Origin: Flavobacteriales bacterium
GTDB taxonomy: Bacteria; Bacteroidota; Bacteroidia; Flavobacteriales; Schleiferiaceae
Direction: 5' to 3'
Assembly (NCBI GenBank): GCA_012269745.1
Contig: JAAXJR010000050.1
Coordinates: 31,473 to 95,472 of the forward strand
DNA length: 64,000 bases
Numbering within the stretch: position 1 is the stretch's first letter; each line of letters opens with the position of its first letter. A program made the position numbers and the translations under genes. Below, piece after piece: positions 18,453-28,071 of this stretch. The notes beneath the pieces were generated by a model. The model was not told the origin of the DNA and ran no database searches. It worked only from the letters and a program-made list of their open reading frames with translations.

Positions 18453-21400
18453 ATGATAAAATCAACCCTATTTAGGACATGGCTTGTCCTTATGCTCCTG
18501 CCTGTGGTGCATCGCGCACAGGTAGTCGATTCTTCGCAGTACATGTACGCTGCACTTCCTGATGCATTATTTCCAAGCGGGTTCTTGCACGATCAAAGTT
18601 TCCTTCGTGATTTGCACGAAGGCACCGATTACGATTTGCATCTTTTTGACGGTTCTATTCCTGGAAAAATGAACTCGAAAAGGCACGGTGAGCTGGCTTA
18701 CAACGACTTGTATTTGAGCCAGCGCATTAAGAACGGCCGACTTTTTGGAACGTCCCCGTTAAAGTTGAAGCCCTGGCCTGAATTCGAACGCCAAAGCAAG
18801 GCTCAGGATACCTTAGGCGTAGATATTAGCCTTTATTTGAATTGGTTCGAGGTACATGAATTGGATACCAATGCCTTAGCCAATGGATGGCTGTATTACG
18901 ATAATGATCAGGTTACGTTGATGCCCAACAAGCTGTGGTTAGATGCCGCGCAAACGGCACAATGGAATACGCCAAGCCCTATGGATAGTGCGCGCAAGGC
19001 GGTTCAAGAGTTTGATGTGTTCTTTGGTGGAACGAATTCCGTAGCGCACTACATCAGCGGCCAATCGGTCACCCTGACCTTTTCTTTGATGGATTACCTC
19101 GTGCAAAGCAACAGAACCTTGCCCACAGATTTCTACTTGGATTTAGGGGACGGACAAGGGTTCCGTAAGGTGTCAATCAATCAGAAAGTCCAAGCTACGT
19201 TCTCAACGACATCTACAGTGAGCGAATTGATTCATAAAGACTTGGCCATTCGAATACGCTACAACAACAAATGGTTAGAAACGAGATTTCAGATCCCGTT
19301 GATATTCAATGTAAGTGTTCCAGATCTTGTTTTGCACACTGATAGCTTGGATTCGCCGAATTGTTACACAAAGAAAGCACCGAAAAAGGATGCGAGCATT
19401 ACCGTTAAATATGCTAACAAGGGATTGGGCTTACAAAAGCCGGTAGTCCTTGTGGAAGGCTTTGAAAGCTCTTTGCAGCCTTATGGACTCATCAGCTATG
19501 AAGGTTTGTCTAGTGGTGTCATATTGAATGAAAATGACGAGCAGGTGTACCAGCAGATGGAGAAATTGGCTTGGCTGTACGATTCCCTCCACGGCGCCGG
19601 CTACGATATCGTTCATGTCGATTTTAAAGAAAGTAAGCAAAGTATTGAAGATAACACTGTAAGCTTGATCCGCGCATTACATTGGGTCAATAGCCAAGGT
19701 GCTGATGAGCCAGCTATCGTGGTTGGCGCATCCATGGGAGGTCTCATTGCGCGTGCTGCACTCTTAGAACTAGAACGCTATGACTGTTGCCAAAATATCA
19801 GTGCATATGGCACCTTTGATACGCCGCACGACGGTGCATTTGTACCTCTAGGCATACAAATGGGAGCGAAACGTATGGAGGAACTAACGACTATTTTATG
19901 GACTTGGTCGTTGGTTCAGACGTGGTCGAAGGCGCTAAATTCTCCCACCTCACGTCAGATGCTCATTGATCATTTAGATCCTTCGGCGAGAAGTGAACGT
20001 GCAGATCTCGTTGCTTTTTACAATGGTGAGCAGCCAAAAACGGTTCGCAGATTTGCCATCTCCAACGGTTCTGATCTCAATGTCAGTGCGCCTTTGGCGG
20101 ATGGGGATGATATCATTGCTCAATGGGGTAGCAAGAAAAAAGTCACTTATAAGCACCGCGTACATACGCATATGGATAGCCTACAATTCAACAAGAGTGG
20201 GGGGGATAAGCGTGATGTTATTGGCTATGGAGCGAGCATAGAAGGGATGAACAGTGCAAGTAATTTTCTGTATTATGGACACAATATCTTGAGCAATACG
20301 CTGAATTTCAGAAAAATCAAGTTTTTCAGCAAGTTCAATGCCCGAAAGACACTCTGGGTAAAGCGTTTAGACAATTGGAACGTTATAAAATCGGCAGATG
20401 CAGATAAGGCCATTGTTCATATCCAGCAAACCAGCAACAACCAATTAAATCGTATTCACCAGGCCATACAAGGGAATGCTTCGAAGCTTGATAAGAAGAG
20501 TTTCTATCACGATTACATCGAAGCTCCGGGTTCTTCCACAAATTCAGCTATGGCATTCGGTGCGATGTGGAATTCAGAAGTCCTCAGTCCTTCACATACC
20601 TTTATTCCGGCTTTTAGCGCATTAAACGTAGGAGAGAAGTATGCCTCTCAAAGTTTCCGCGGCCGAATGGACATTATCCCATTCCACTCCTACATTAGTC
20701 CTGGATTAGTAGATGATGCTGCCGGCGCCAATCAATCGCATATTTACACGGATGAGGACATCATCCAATATGCGTTACATTCATTCGCCGGTGTACACCA
20801 AGAGATTGGGACCAATGGTGTGTTAAAAACCGATTTCAACATTGCCAAACAGTACAATACCTACGGCACTTATCCATCGCATATTGAAGCATTAGAAGTG
20901 GCGAGCGGAGTAACTCTTACTATTGGAAATCAGGGATTTGTAGGAAATTCTAATGTGCCTGCCGACGGTGATCAAAATCTAGAGGTCTTCGTGGGCAATG
21001 GGTGTATTCAAGGCGAACTTCGCATTAAAGGAACCCTGAGAATTGGCGATATCCCAGGTCATTTTGCGACCCTTCGAATCAACAAGGGAAGTACGCTCGT
21101 GCTCGATAAAAACAGTTCCTTGTCCATAGGGCCAGGCAGCGAATTAATTATCGAAGAAGGCGCTACAATGATCATTCAACCCGGTGCTTCGATTGACTGG
21201 AACGACGGTGCCATCACTCTAGAAGGTACACTGAATATGGACAGCGGTGTCGATTTTTTACCTGTTGGATCTGGCACGCTAACCTTTGCTAAAGACGGAG
21301 TGATCAGTCCGCAAAGCACTGGAACTATTCGCGTAGAGCAGAGTAGGGTAAACATCAAAAACCTGCAGTATTTGACAGTGAACCTCGCCGCAGTAGAGTT

Positions 21401-22517
21401 TAATGAATGTACGGTCGTGTTTTATGATAAGGGCGAGCTCAAAGTGCGTTCAGACTTCGATTTGACCAATTCTACTGTGCAATTTGATGGCAACAAACAA
21501 TGGGCAGCCCTATCGGTGAGCGCCAATACAACCACAGTTGCCCATTGTGAATTTATCGGCGGAGCACCCGCACTTTCTGTAGCCTCAAACAGCGCGCTTT
21601 CCTTGGAGAACAGCACCTTCAAAAATGCACTTCAAGGTCTAAAATGTACAGCTACTCCCACTAGTTTTTATGCCAATAAGTTCTACTCTTGCACTACTGG
21701 CGCTGAGCTACATTGCGGTGCTGTGACCATCGAACGCAACTTATTTCACGGCTGTAATAATGGCCTCGTATTTTCTGCAACATTAAAGAATGCACCCCTT
21801 CAGCTCGTACGCAATGTGTTCAGTTCAAATACGACCTATGGCTCAAATATCACAGATGCTAGCGTGCGCATGGAATGCAACGATTGGAGCTATAACGCCA
21901 TTGGTCACATGCAAACTGGTGGAACGCTAAGTTTAGGTTCTAATGCCGGGAACATTTTAAATTCGAATACCACAGCCTTAAAATTCCAATCCTTGCAGAG
22001 TTTAGCCCTCAATTATGGTCAAAACCAATTTCAAAACAATGCCGCTTTAGATATTCAAGGAACCTTCCTCAATAGTGCGACTGTTCCTCACAACGGTACC
22101 CATTACTTTATATCTACAGATTACAACAGCTTTACGAGTTCGTGGTCCACAGATATGGTCTTAGGTCGCAGTAAGGTATACCCAATCAAGAGCCCAAATA
22201 CCCAGCCTTCTTCGTACGTATGTCCAGCGAAAGGGCCAGGAAAGGCTCGTGATCAAGGGATGGATAATACAGAACAGATGTCTCTGACCGTTTACCCGAA
22301 TCCGAGTACTTCTCCTGAGATTCAGGTTTCTTTTTCGCCTATTCAGCAAGAAGGTACTCTTGAAGTATATGGGGCTAATGGGGCACTCATTGTTTCCTCT
22401 CAGCTTTTACCAGGGGCCTACTCAAAAACCATCTCGGTTGCTAATACTCCCGGTACCTATGTCGTTAGATTAATATCAGGTGGCAGAATAGAGACCGCGC
22501 GTTGGGTGTTGTTGTAG
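18453..22517 (+). CDS. Very large secreted protein: alpha/beta-hydrolase, beta-helix and T9SS sorting domains
   Basis: 1354 residues. A signal peptide (LVLMLLPVVHRAQ) is followed by a unique region, then an alpha/beta-hydrolase domain from about residue 325. It starts VVLVEGFES and has the nucleophile elbow VVGASMGGLIARA (Ser427) and then YGTFDTPHDG, as in lipase/PGAP1-like proteins. From about 830 to 1230 the sequence becomes a parallel beta-helix pattern with many short Gly/Asn-turn repeats (LRIKGTLRIGD, LENSTFKN, ERNLFHGCNNGL). A T9SS type A domain (VYPNPSTSPEIQ, about residue 1280, then GTYVVRL) ends it. It should be a surface-anchored or released esterase with a substrate-binding stalk. 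Substrate unknown. Confidence 0.87.
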   Translation: MIKSTLFRTWLVLMLLPVVHRAQVVDSSQYMYAALPDALFPSGFLHDQSFLRDLHEGTDYDLHLFDGSIPGKMNSKRHGELAYNDLYLSQRIKNGRLFGTSPLKLKPWPEFERQSKAQDTLGVDISLYLNWFEVHELDTNALANGWLYYDNDQVTLMPNKLWLDAAQTAQWNTPSPMDSARKAVQEFDVFFGGTNSVAHYISGQSVTLTFSLMDYLVQSNRTLPTDFYLDLGDGQGFRKVSINQKVQATFSTTSTVSELIHKDLAIRIRYNNKWLETRFQIPLIFNVSVPDLVLHTDSLDSPNCYTKKAPKKDASITVKYANKGLGLQKPVVLVEGFESSLQPYGLISYEGLSSGVILNENDEQVYQQMEKLAWLYDSLHGAGYDIVHVDFKESKQSIEDNTVSLIRALHWVNSQGADEPAIVVGASMGGLIARAALLELERYDCCQNISAYGTFDTPHDGAFVPLGIQMGAKRMEELTTILWTWSLVQTWSKALNSPTSRQMLIDHLDPSARSERADLVAFYNGEQPKTVRRFAISNGSDLNVSAPLADGDDIIAQWGSKKKVTYKHRVHTHMDSLQFNKSGGDKRDVIGYGASIEGMNSASNFLYYGHNILSNTLNFRKIKFFSKFNARKTLWVKRLDNWNVIKSADADKAIVHIQQTSNNQLNRIHQAIQGNASKLDKKSFYHDYIEAPGSSTNSAMAFGAMWNSEVLSPSHTFIPAFSALNVGEKYASQSFRGRMDIIPFHSYISPGLVDDAAGANQSHIYTDEDIIQYALHSFAGVHQEIGTNGVLKTDFNIAKQYNTYGTYPSHIEALEVASGVTLTIGNQGFVGNSNVPADGDQNLEVFVGNGCIQGELRIKGTLRIGDIPGHFATLRINKGSTLVLDKNSSLSIGPGSELIIEEGATMIIQPGASIDWNDGAITLEGTLNMDSGVDFLPVGSGTLTFAKDGVISPQSTGTIRVEQSRVNIKNLQYLTVNLAAVEFNECTVVFYDKGELKVRSDFDLTNSTVQFDGNKQWAALSVSANTTTVAHCEFIGGAPALSVASNSALSLENSTFKNALQGLKCTATPTSFYANKFYSCTTGAELHCGAVTIERNLFHGCNNGLVFSATLKNAPLQLVRNVFSSNTTYGSNITDASVRMECNDWSYNAIGHMQTGGTLSLGSNAGNILNSNTTALKFQSLQSLALNYGQNQFQNNAALDIQGTFLNSATVPHNGTHYFISTDYNSFTSSWSTDMVLGRSKVYPIKSPNTQPSSYVCPAKGPGKARDQGMDNTEQMSLTVYPNPSTSPEIQVSFSPIQQEGTLEVYGANGALIVSSQLLPGAYSKTISVANTPGTYVVRLISGGRIETARWVLL

Positions 22518-22554
22518 CCAAAAGTTATGACCGCGCGATTTTTTTCGCCCATAG

Positions 22555-22586
22555 CCCCCACGCGCCCTGCGGGCGCGTGGGGGTTT
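22555..22586 (+). terminator. Stem-loop after the T9SS lipase gene, weak terminator
   Basis: A perfect 13-bp GC-rich stem (CCCCCACGCGCCC and its complement) with a TGC loop but only three T residues after it. Termination may be partial, or the hairpin may protect the upstream mRNA. Confidence 0.65.
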
Positions 22587-22616
22587 AACCCAAAATCTGT
22601 ACTTTGCGCCTAGCAA

Positions 22617-23738
22617 ATGAGCCATAATAAAACCATACCCATGATTGACCTGCCAAGGGTCCATGCAGCCTACCAGAGTGAGCTCGACGAGGCTATACAT
22701 GCTGTAGTTAAGAGTGGTTCATACATCGGTGGACCCGCTGTTGCAAAATTTCAGGAACGACTCACTAACTTCATGAAAACCCCGACTTTCGGTGTAGGGA
22801 ATGGTACTGATGCGCTTCAGATTGCCCTAATGGCGCTAGGCATAGGTCCAGGTGATGAAGTCATCGTTCCGGCTTTCACCTATGCAGCGAGTGCAGAAGT
22901 CATCGCTCTTTTAGGAGCAACAGCTGTATGGTGTGATGTTGATCCCCAAACCTTCAATATCGATCCAGAAAGTGTGAAATTGGCACTATCTGCAAAAACG
23001 AAAGCAGTGATAGCGGTGCACCTTTACGGTCAATTAGCTGATCTAGAAGCATTAGAAAATATCATTGGATCCGTTCCCATTGTAGAGGATACTGCTCAGG
23101 CCTTCGGCGCAAGGTTTACTTCAGGCAAGCACAAAGGAAAATTCGCAGGCACTGTGGGTGCATTCGGAACCCTCAGCTTTTTCCCAACCAAACCCCTTGG
23201 TGCAATGGGCGACGGTGGTGCGATTATAGCCAACGATAAATTGCTATTTGACCATGCGTTAAGCATTGCTAGGCACGGTCAAAGTAAAAAGTACGTCCAC
23301 GACATTATTGGTGTAAACTCGAGATTGGATCCCATCCAAGCGGCTGTACTAAATGTAAAGCTTAACCATTTTGATGAAAGCTTAAAGCGGAAGCAAGAAA
23401 TTGCGGCACTTTATCAAGATGAGCTTGCGAGCCTTGAACGAATCGAGCTTCCAAAAAGGGTAGGATACTCTTCTCACGTTTGGCACCAGTTTACTTTAAA
23501 AGTAATTGATGGTAATCGAGACGATTTACAATCTTCATTGAATCAAGCGGGTATATCTAGCATGATTTACTACCCTATATCGTTAGCGGATCAAAACGCA
23601 TACAAAAACATGGTTCATAGGATGCCGATTGAAACATCTAGGTTGCTCTGTAAACAGGTTTTAAGTTTACCTATAGACCCTTCCATGAGTGATGAGGATG
23701 TTCTTTACATCTGCCAAGTGATAAAACAGTACTTTTAA
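22617..23738 (+). CDS. WbpE-like UDP-sugar aminotransferase (DegT/DnrJ/EryC1)
   Basis: A 373-residue PLP enzyme. The family marks are [23 protein letters not shown], the PLP-ring Asp in [10 protein letters not shown] (Asp158), and the Schiff-base Lys in [14 protein letters not shown] (Lys192). In the WbpE role it transfers an amino group from glutamate to C3 of the 3-keto-UDP-GlcNAcA formed by the WbpB-type dehydrogenase. It is followed after four bases by the WbpD-like acetyltransferase and then the WbpI-like epimerase, which supports that reading. A second in-frame ATG (22641, MIDLPR) is an equally plausible start. Other UDP-ketosugars are possible substrates. Confidence 0.9.
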   Translation: MSHNKTIPMIDLPRVHAAYQSELDEAIHAVVKSGSYIGGPAVAKFQERLTNFMKTPTFGVGNGTDALQIALMALGIGPGDEVIVPAFTYAASAEVIALLGATAVWCDVDPQTFNIDPESVKLALSAKTKAVIAVHLYGQLADLEALENIIGSVPIVEDTAQAFGARFTSGKHKGKFAGTVGAFGTLSFFPTKPLGAMGDGGAIIANDKLLFDHALSIARHGQSKKYVHDIIGVNSRLDPIQAAVLNVKLNHFDESLKRKQEIAALYQDELASLERIELPKRVGYSSHVWHQFTLKVIDGNRDDLQSSLNQAGISSMIYYPISLADQNAYKNMVHRMPIETSRLLCKQVLSLPIDPSMSDEDVLYICQVIKQYF

Positions 23739-23742
23739 TTCT

Positions 23743-24309
23743 ATGAGTTATTTCAAACACGAATCGGCTGTCATAGACGACGGTGCGTTCATAGGAGAGG
23801 GCACGAAAGTCTGGCATTTTTCGCACATAATGTCCACAGCGAGCATCGGTGAAAACTGCATTTTAGGTCAAAACGTGTTCATCGGTGCCGATGTAGAAGT
23901 AGGAAATGGGGTTAAGATTCAGAACAATGTAAGCGTTTATAGTGGTGTAATCATTGCGGACGACGCGTTCCTAGGACCATCTGTAGTTTTTACAAATGTC
24001 GATGCTCCACGAAGCTTTTTCGAGCAAAAGAACTACGCTAATACACACATAGGAAAAGGAGCGACCTTAGGGGCGAATTCGACTATTGTTTGTGGCAATG
24101 ACATAGGCGAATATGCCTTTGTTGGAGCGGGGGCTGTGGTCACTAAACCAGTGCCGGCGTTTGCCAAATGCTACGGCGTTCCCGCCGAGCAAAAGGGCTG
24201 GATCAGTCGTCATGGCCTAGATTTAGATTTCTCTAATTCCAATATCGCCAATTGTCCAAAAACAGGTGAGCAGTACATGTTGGAAAACGGAAGAGTACGT
24301 CCTTTATGA
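23743..24309 (+). CDS. WbpD-like UDP-sugar N-acetyltransferase
   Basis: A 188-residue left-handed beta-helix acyltransferase. The hexapeptide repeats run through [30 protein letters not shown], and the characteristic [13 protein letters not shown]. The loop FTNVDAPRS and the later GANSTIVCG and [14 protein letters not shown] are those of WbpD/WlbB, which acetylates the 3-amino group of UDP-GlcNAc3NA with acetyl-CoA. It lies between the aminotransferase and the epimerase and overlaps the latter start (ATGA). The match is among the most specific in this cluster. Confidence 0.9.
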   Translation: MSYFKHESAVIDDGAFIGEGTKVWHFSHIMSTASIGENCILGQNVFIGADVEVGNGVKIQNNVSVYSGVIIADDAFLGPSVVFTNVDAPRSFFEQKNYANTHIGKGATLGANSTIVCGNDIGEYAFVGAGAVVTKPVPAFAKCYGVPAEQKGWISRHGLDLDFSNSNIANCPKTGEQYMLENGRVRPL

Positions 24310-25379
24310 AAGTAGTAACGGTCATTGGTGCGCGTCCCCAATTCATTAAAAGTGCTCCTGTAAGTAAAGCATTCCTAGACTCAGGTATTCAGGAGATTAC
24401 CGTGCACACTGGTCAGCACTATGACGACAATATGAGTGCTGTTTTTTTCGAGGAAATGGGCTTGCCTAAACCTTCATATCGGCTGACGAGTGGAGGTCTT
24501 TCTAGAGCTGAGATGATTGAAAAAATTCAATCAGAATTGGTGCCCATTCTTCAGAAAGAAGCTCCAGATTATGTCCTGGTGTACGGCGATACGAATTCAA
24601 CTTTAGCTGGAGCAAGAGCAGCTAAATCCTTGGATATGTCACTGGTTCATGTCGAAGCTGGATTGCGATCTTTCAATCTAGAGATGCCGGAGGAACACAA
24701 TAGAATAGAAACAGATCAGCTTTCAGATATTCTCTTTACCCCTACAGAGGAAGCTGTGCGCAACCTTCAAAAAGAAGGTTTCGATACAAAAAACTATCAG
24801 ATACATACCATCGGAGACGTAATGTACGACGCACTCCTGACCTTTCAGGCGCGTGCACTGTGGCATGAATCCTTGGGGCGAGAGTCATTTTTCGATAGAG
24901 ACTTTGGTTTAGCTACCGTACACAGGTTCGAGAACGTAAGCGATCCTAACAAGCTAAGAGTGTTGGTGGAAGAATTGAATGCTATCCATGAGAACGAAAT
25001 CCCTCTTTGGATGCCCTTACATCCGTCAACTGCCAAAAGGCTCAAGGAATTCAAGATTGATTTGAATATCCATCTTGGACCACCTGTAGGTTATTTGCAG
25101 ATGTTGTGGTTGTTGCAAAAGTGTAAGATAGTCTTGACGGACAGTGGTGGGCTTCAAAAGGAGGCCTATTTCAGTAAAAAGTCTTGTGTTACACTAAGGG
25201 ATCAAACGGAATGGGTAGAGTTGGTTGATAGAGGCGTGAATAAGCTTCATCATATTGGTCGCTCGAATCTCGTTCACTTAATACAGGAGCTACTGAATGC
25301 TACACATGATTTTAGCTGGAAAGGTTATGGTGAAGGCAATGCGGCAGAAAAAATTTCAGCAACGCTGCTGGGTCGTTGA
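24306..25379 (+). CDS. UDP-N-acetylglucosamine 2-epimerase family, WbpI-like
   Basis: A 357-residue non-hydrolysing epimerase of the WecB/WbpI family. The family marks are [56 protein letters not shown] and [12 protein letters not shown]. WbpI inverts C2 of UDP-GlcNAc3NAcA to give UDP-ManNAc3NAcA for surface polysaccharide; WecB does the same for UDP-GlcNAc. The neighbouring aminotransferase and acetyltransferase genes favour the WbpI substrate. Start overlaps the preceding stop by four bases. It is the last gene of this three-gene unit and adjoins a convergent hydrolase gene. Confidence 0.9.
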   Translation: MKVVTVIGARPQFIKSAPVSKAFLDSGIQEITVHTGQHYDDNMSAVFFEEMGLPKPSYRLTSGGLSRAEMIEKIQSELVPILQKEAPDYVLVYGDTNSTLAGARAAKSLDMSLVHVEAGLRSFNLEMPEEHNRIETDQLSDILFTPTEEAVRNLQKEGFDTKNYQIHTIGDVMYDALLTFQARALWHESLGRESFFDRDFGLATVHRFENVSDPNKLRVLVEELNAIHENEIPLWMPLHPSTAKRLKEFKIDLNIHLGPPVGYLQMLWLLQKCKIVLTDSGGLQKEAYFSKKSCVTLRDQTEWVELVDRGVNKLHHIGRSNLVHLIQELLNATHDFSWKGYGEGNAAEKISATLLGR

Positions 25380-25979
25380 TTAGAACTGCTCCAAAAACTG
25401 CTGAACATCACTGATACACTCCGCATTCAGATTATGAGCCATTGGGTAAGACTTAAAAGAGAATAAATCACTTTGTAGTAAATCGGCTCCCGATTTCGCC
25501 CAATCGAACGGGATAACATGATCCATGGTCCCGTGAGTTTGAAGAACTGGCACATCTACTTTCCAATGGTCATTGCGCCATTCAGGCAGCATATACCCAC
25601 TCATAAGTACGTATCCCGTAGCGTTGAACCCACTTCTTAGAATGGCCATGCTCAAAATGGCACCTTGTGAAAATCCTCCACAGATAATCGGTCCAACAAG
25701 CTCATGCTCTTGCGTCCAATTAATAATACTCTCAACAACTAGATCTGCAACCGAAGTCACTTCAACATCATCTATGATTTTGTTTCCATTGTCCCAATTG
25801 ATATCGTACCATGCGAAACCACCCATTCCTATATCTTTTGGTGCCTGAAAGCACACTAGATTCATAGGAGGTAGGTACGGTTTTAGACCAAAAAGGTCTT
25901 GCATGTTGGATCCGTAACCGTGCAGCAATACAAGCGTAGGCGCTTCCTTGCTTTCAATGTGTTGAAGGTGTTGTAGCAT
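25380..25979 (-). CDS. Alpha/beta hydrolase, carboxylesterase/phospholipase type
   Basis: A 199-residue serine esterase. It shows the oxyanion region LVLLHGYGSN, the nucleophile elbow GGFSQGAIL (Ser104), the acid Asp in THGTMDHVIP and the His in YPMAHNLNAE. These are the features of the small carboxylesterase/lysophospholipase (YpfH/FrsA-like) group. I place the start at MLQHLQH rather than six codons upstream, because that ATG overlaps the DUF2452 stop as TAATG. Cytosolic; substrate unknown. Confidence 0.85.
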   Translation of the reverse strand: MLQHLQHIESKEAPTLVLLHGYGSNMQDLFGLKPYLPPMNLVCFQAPKDIGMGGFAWYDINWDNGNKIIDDVEVTSVADLVVESIINWTQEHELVGPIICGGFSQGAILSMAILRSGFNATGYVLMSGYMLPEWRNDHWKVDVPVLQTHGTMDHVIPFDWAKSGADLLQSDLFSFKSYPMAHNLNAECISDVQQFLEQF

Positions 25980-26410
25980 TATTCGACGATGTCCCAAGTA
26001 TGGTCCGCCAAAAGTAGCACTTTGTGCATGAATTCAAACGGGCACTTTCGCCATTCAGTAGGTCCTATCATACTTAATACTGTTGAACCGTTTTCTCTAC
26101 GGTATAGGAAATATGTATGATTAATTTCAGGTTTAAAGCCCATTTCAGCGCTGTAGATATGCGCACTCAATTCTTTACGCTCTTGAATCTTTCTAGCTTG
26201 TGCCGCCAACAATTCGATCTGTTCCTTTATCTGATCCAATTGCATATCGGTCTGCATCTCCATGGCATTGACATCCAGAGATTTATTCTTTAGGACATCC
26301 ACAGCTTTAAATGCTGGTGCGCTCACAGAAGACCCATAAGGAAGCAAATTTGCATCCTCAGCAATTTTATCAGGATCAATAGGGTTGAAAGTGCGCTTAT
26401 CTTCTGCCAT
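25979..26410 (-). CDS. DUF2452 domain protein
   Basis: A 143-residue protein of the DUF2452 family. The N-terminal phrase FNPIDPDKIAEDANLLPYGSSV and the closing phrase with SMIGPTEWRKCPFEF are typical. A central heptad-like helix (LDQIKEQIELLAAQARKIQE) suggests a coiled coil. No catalytic motif is visible and no function is established. It lies in a minus-strand run of four genes (SRPBCC, DUF429, DUF2452, hydrolase) with gaps of at most a few bases, so they probably form one operon. Confidence 0.82.
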   Translation of the reverse strand: MAEDKRTFNPIDPDKIAEDANLLPYGSSVSAPAFKAVDVLKNKSLDVNAMEMQTDMQLDQIKEQIELLAAQARKIQERKELSAHIYSAEMGFKPEINHTYFLYRRENGSTVLSMIGPTEWRKCPFEFMHKVLLLADHTWDIVE

Positions 26411-26413
26411 GGG

Positions 26414-27007
26414 TCAAAAATAAATTAATCCTTCTTCTTCATTGCCGCAACTAGAAGCTGTTTTTAAGCTGTATTTCTCGGCCGTGTATAGCGCAAGTAA
26501 TGCATCAAATTGATGCCAATTTGAAATATTGAGATGGTCGACCATCCAATGTACGCGCTCAAACAAGATGGCTAGAGAATTTTGTAGATAGGTATTGTCT
26601 TTTTTGTAGCGCTTCATATCTAGATCGAGAGCTTCTGCCGCAAGTTTAGGGTAGACCTCTATGGTATGTGAAGGCAATTCATTTTGCATCCATGTGCTCA
26701 GCTCAATAGCTCGAGCAGTCAATCCTCCAAGAAACATAGGGCTCATAGCGCGTGCCTCAATATCCGCTAATCGGTAATGAAAATTAGAAAAACCGGCCAA
26801 GCCTTTTAAAGCCCCTGGAAGGGAAAGAGGTGCATCTATTCCTACGAGCAAGGGCTGGTATTTTTGTATCAATCCTTTCAGCCATAGGTCAGCATCATTA
26901 TTCTTCGCAGATTGATGCATATGAATTTTATTACCTTCTAAGAAAGCTATGCAAGTGAACCCAGATGTCTTGCTGCCGTAATCAATACCCGCAATCACTT
27001 CTCCCAT
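26414..27007 (-). CDS. DUF429-like protein (RNase H fold)
   Basis: A 197-residue protein. The N-terminal VIAGIDYGSKTSGFTCIAF has the first strand Asp of an RNase H/actin-like fold. LLVGIDAPLSLPG and the later HQFDALLALYTA, with an Asp followed by a small helix, are typical of DUF429, a family of predicted nucleases. The gene overlaps the upstream SRPBCC gene by 13 bases and lies three bases before DUF2452. Nuclease activity is inferred from fold class only. Confidence 0.72.
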   Translation of the reverse strand: MGEVIAGIDYGSKTSGFTCIAFLEGNKIHMHQSAKNNDADLWLKGLIQKYQPLLVGIDAPLSLPGALKGLAGFSNFHYRLADIEARAMSPMFLGGLTARAIELSTWMQNELPSHTIEVYPKLAAEALDLDMKRYKKDNTYLQNSLAILFERVHWMVDHLNISNWHQFDALLALYTAEKYSLKTASSCGNEEEGLIYF

Positions 27008-27456
27008 TTCCCAAAGATTTCTTCAACACGTTTGATACGAAACTCAAAGATTTCCTCCAATTTGCCTTTAACAACAAGAGGATGGGCAATCCTGCCTAGG
27101 ATTCCTAAAGGAATTTTATAGTTCACGCGGTCGAGCATTTCTACACCACCTTCGATTTCTTTAAAATGGTGTTCGTGATGCCATATTGCATAAGGTCCAA
27201 CACGTTGTTCGTCAACAAAATAGTAGGGCTCCTGGACATAGGTGATTTCCGTTGTCCAATTCATCTTGATGCCGAATAAAGGACTCACTTTGTAGTGGAT
27301 GAACAGACCAGGATACATCTTTTCTGGTACGTCACTTAGAGTTTCAAAACCCATTTCACTAGGGGTGATCTTCGAGAGATTCCCAGGGTTCTGAAAGAAG
27401 TTCCAGGCTTCTTTTATACTAATTGGAATGCGTTGTGTGCGCTCTAGAGTATACAT
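26995..27456 (-). CDS. SRPBCC (START/Bet v1-like) family protein
   Basis: A 153-residue helix-grip fold protein. The opening LERTQRIPISIKEAWNFFQNP and the central WTTEITYVQEPYYFVDEQ with WHHEHHFKEI match the cytosolic SRPBCC ligand-binding group common in Bacteroidota. Family members bind hydrophobic ligands in a central cavity; the ligand here cannot be told. It heads a four-gene minus-strand run ending with the esterase. The intergenic region upstream (64 bases) holds no clear promoter box. Confidence 0.83.
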   Translation of the reverse strand: MYTLERTQRIPISIKEAWNFFQNPGNLSKITPSEMGFETLSDVPEKMYPGLFIHYKVSPLFGIKMNWTTEITYVQEPYYFVDEQRVGPYAIWHHEHHFKEIEGGVEMLDRVNYKIPLGILGRIAHPLVVKGKLEEIFEFRIKRVEEIFGKWEK

Positions 27457-27520
27457 AAAATTGCATTGTGTACACCTAACGCCACATTTAATAAGTAGTT
27501 CAGCAGTGAAAGGGAATCTT

Positions 27521-28036
27521 TTAAATTCTCTTCATTTGTTGCTTTATATATTTAGTTTGCTCTGCAAGCACACCTTTGGTATCCAAACGCTTGACATCTG
27601 TAAGCAGAATCTGTGCCTCTTTCTTGCGGCGTTTTGTTAAGGCTATACCCGCTAGGTTCAATTTCGCCAGGGCCTTGTCTTGATCCATGCGCAAACCTGT
27701 GTTCAAAGCTTTTTTCAAGAGTGTTTCTGCTTTACCTACTTTTCTTTGAGATTCAATCATTCCCATAAGAAGGTAGAAATAAGCAAGCTGCGTCTTAATT
27801 AAACTGCTCTCTGGATTTTTAATGCCGCCCAGCGCTTTCTCAGCTTTATCCAAATCCTGCTTTCTCATGTGGTACAGGGAAAGAAGGATTCTTTCGTTCC
27901 TAAAGTAAGTAAACAGCACAATTGCTGCTGGAAACAACAGCGCAATACCGTTGCCTATTTCTCCATCTACAAAATTGTAAATCGACCATCCAAAGATGAT
28001 TGCTGAAACTCCAATGCGAATAATTTTACTTAACAT
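27521..28036 (-). CDS. Conserved membrane protein with TPR-like helices
   Basis: A 171-residue protein conserved in flavobacteria. The first 45 residues form two membrane helices (IGVSAIIFGWSIYNFVDG and a second hydrophobic stretch). The remainder is helical with repeating pairs of the TPR type (YHMRKQDLDKAEKALGG, then KAETLLKKALNTG, then KLNLAGIALTKRRKKEA). The soluble part should face the cytosol and mediate protein contact. No function is known. It is divergent from the TrmH-type methyltransferase gene. Confidence 0.8.
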   Translation of the reverse strand: MLSKIIRIGVSAIIFGWSIYNFVDGEIGNGIALLFPAAIVLFTYFRNERILLSLYHMRKQDLDKAEKALGGIKNPESSLIKTQLAYFYLLMGMIESQRKVGKAETLLKKALNTGLRMDQDKALAKLNLAGIALTKRRKKEAQILLTDVKRLDTKGVLAEQTKYIKQQMKRI

Positions 28037-28041
28037 GTCCT

Positions 28042-28049
28042 TACTTTTG
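28042..28049 (+). promoter_or_regulatory. -7 promoter box upstream of the trmH-like gene
   Basis: TACTTTTG matches TAnnTTTG exactly, 22 bases before the ATG. No good -33 box. Confidence 0.5.
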
Positions 28050-28071
28050 TCTTGCGCAAAGAAACAAAGAA

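Noticed and set aside
22490..22540. ACCGCGCG repeated at about 22493 and 22530
   Set aside because: Two copies of an eight-base word spanning a stop codon and a spacer; too short to call a repeat element.
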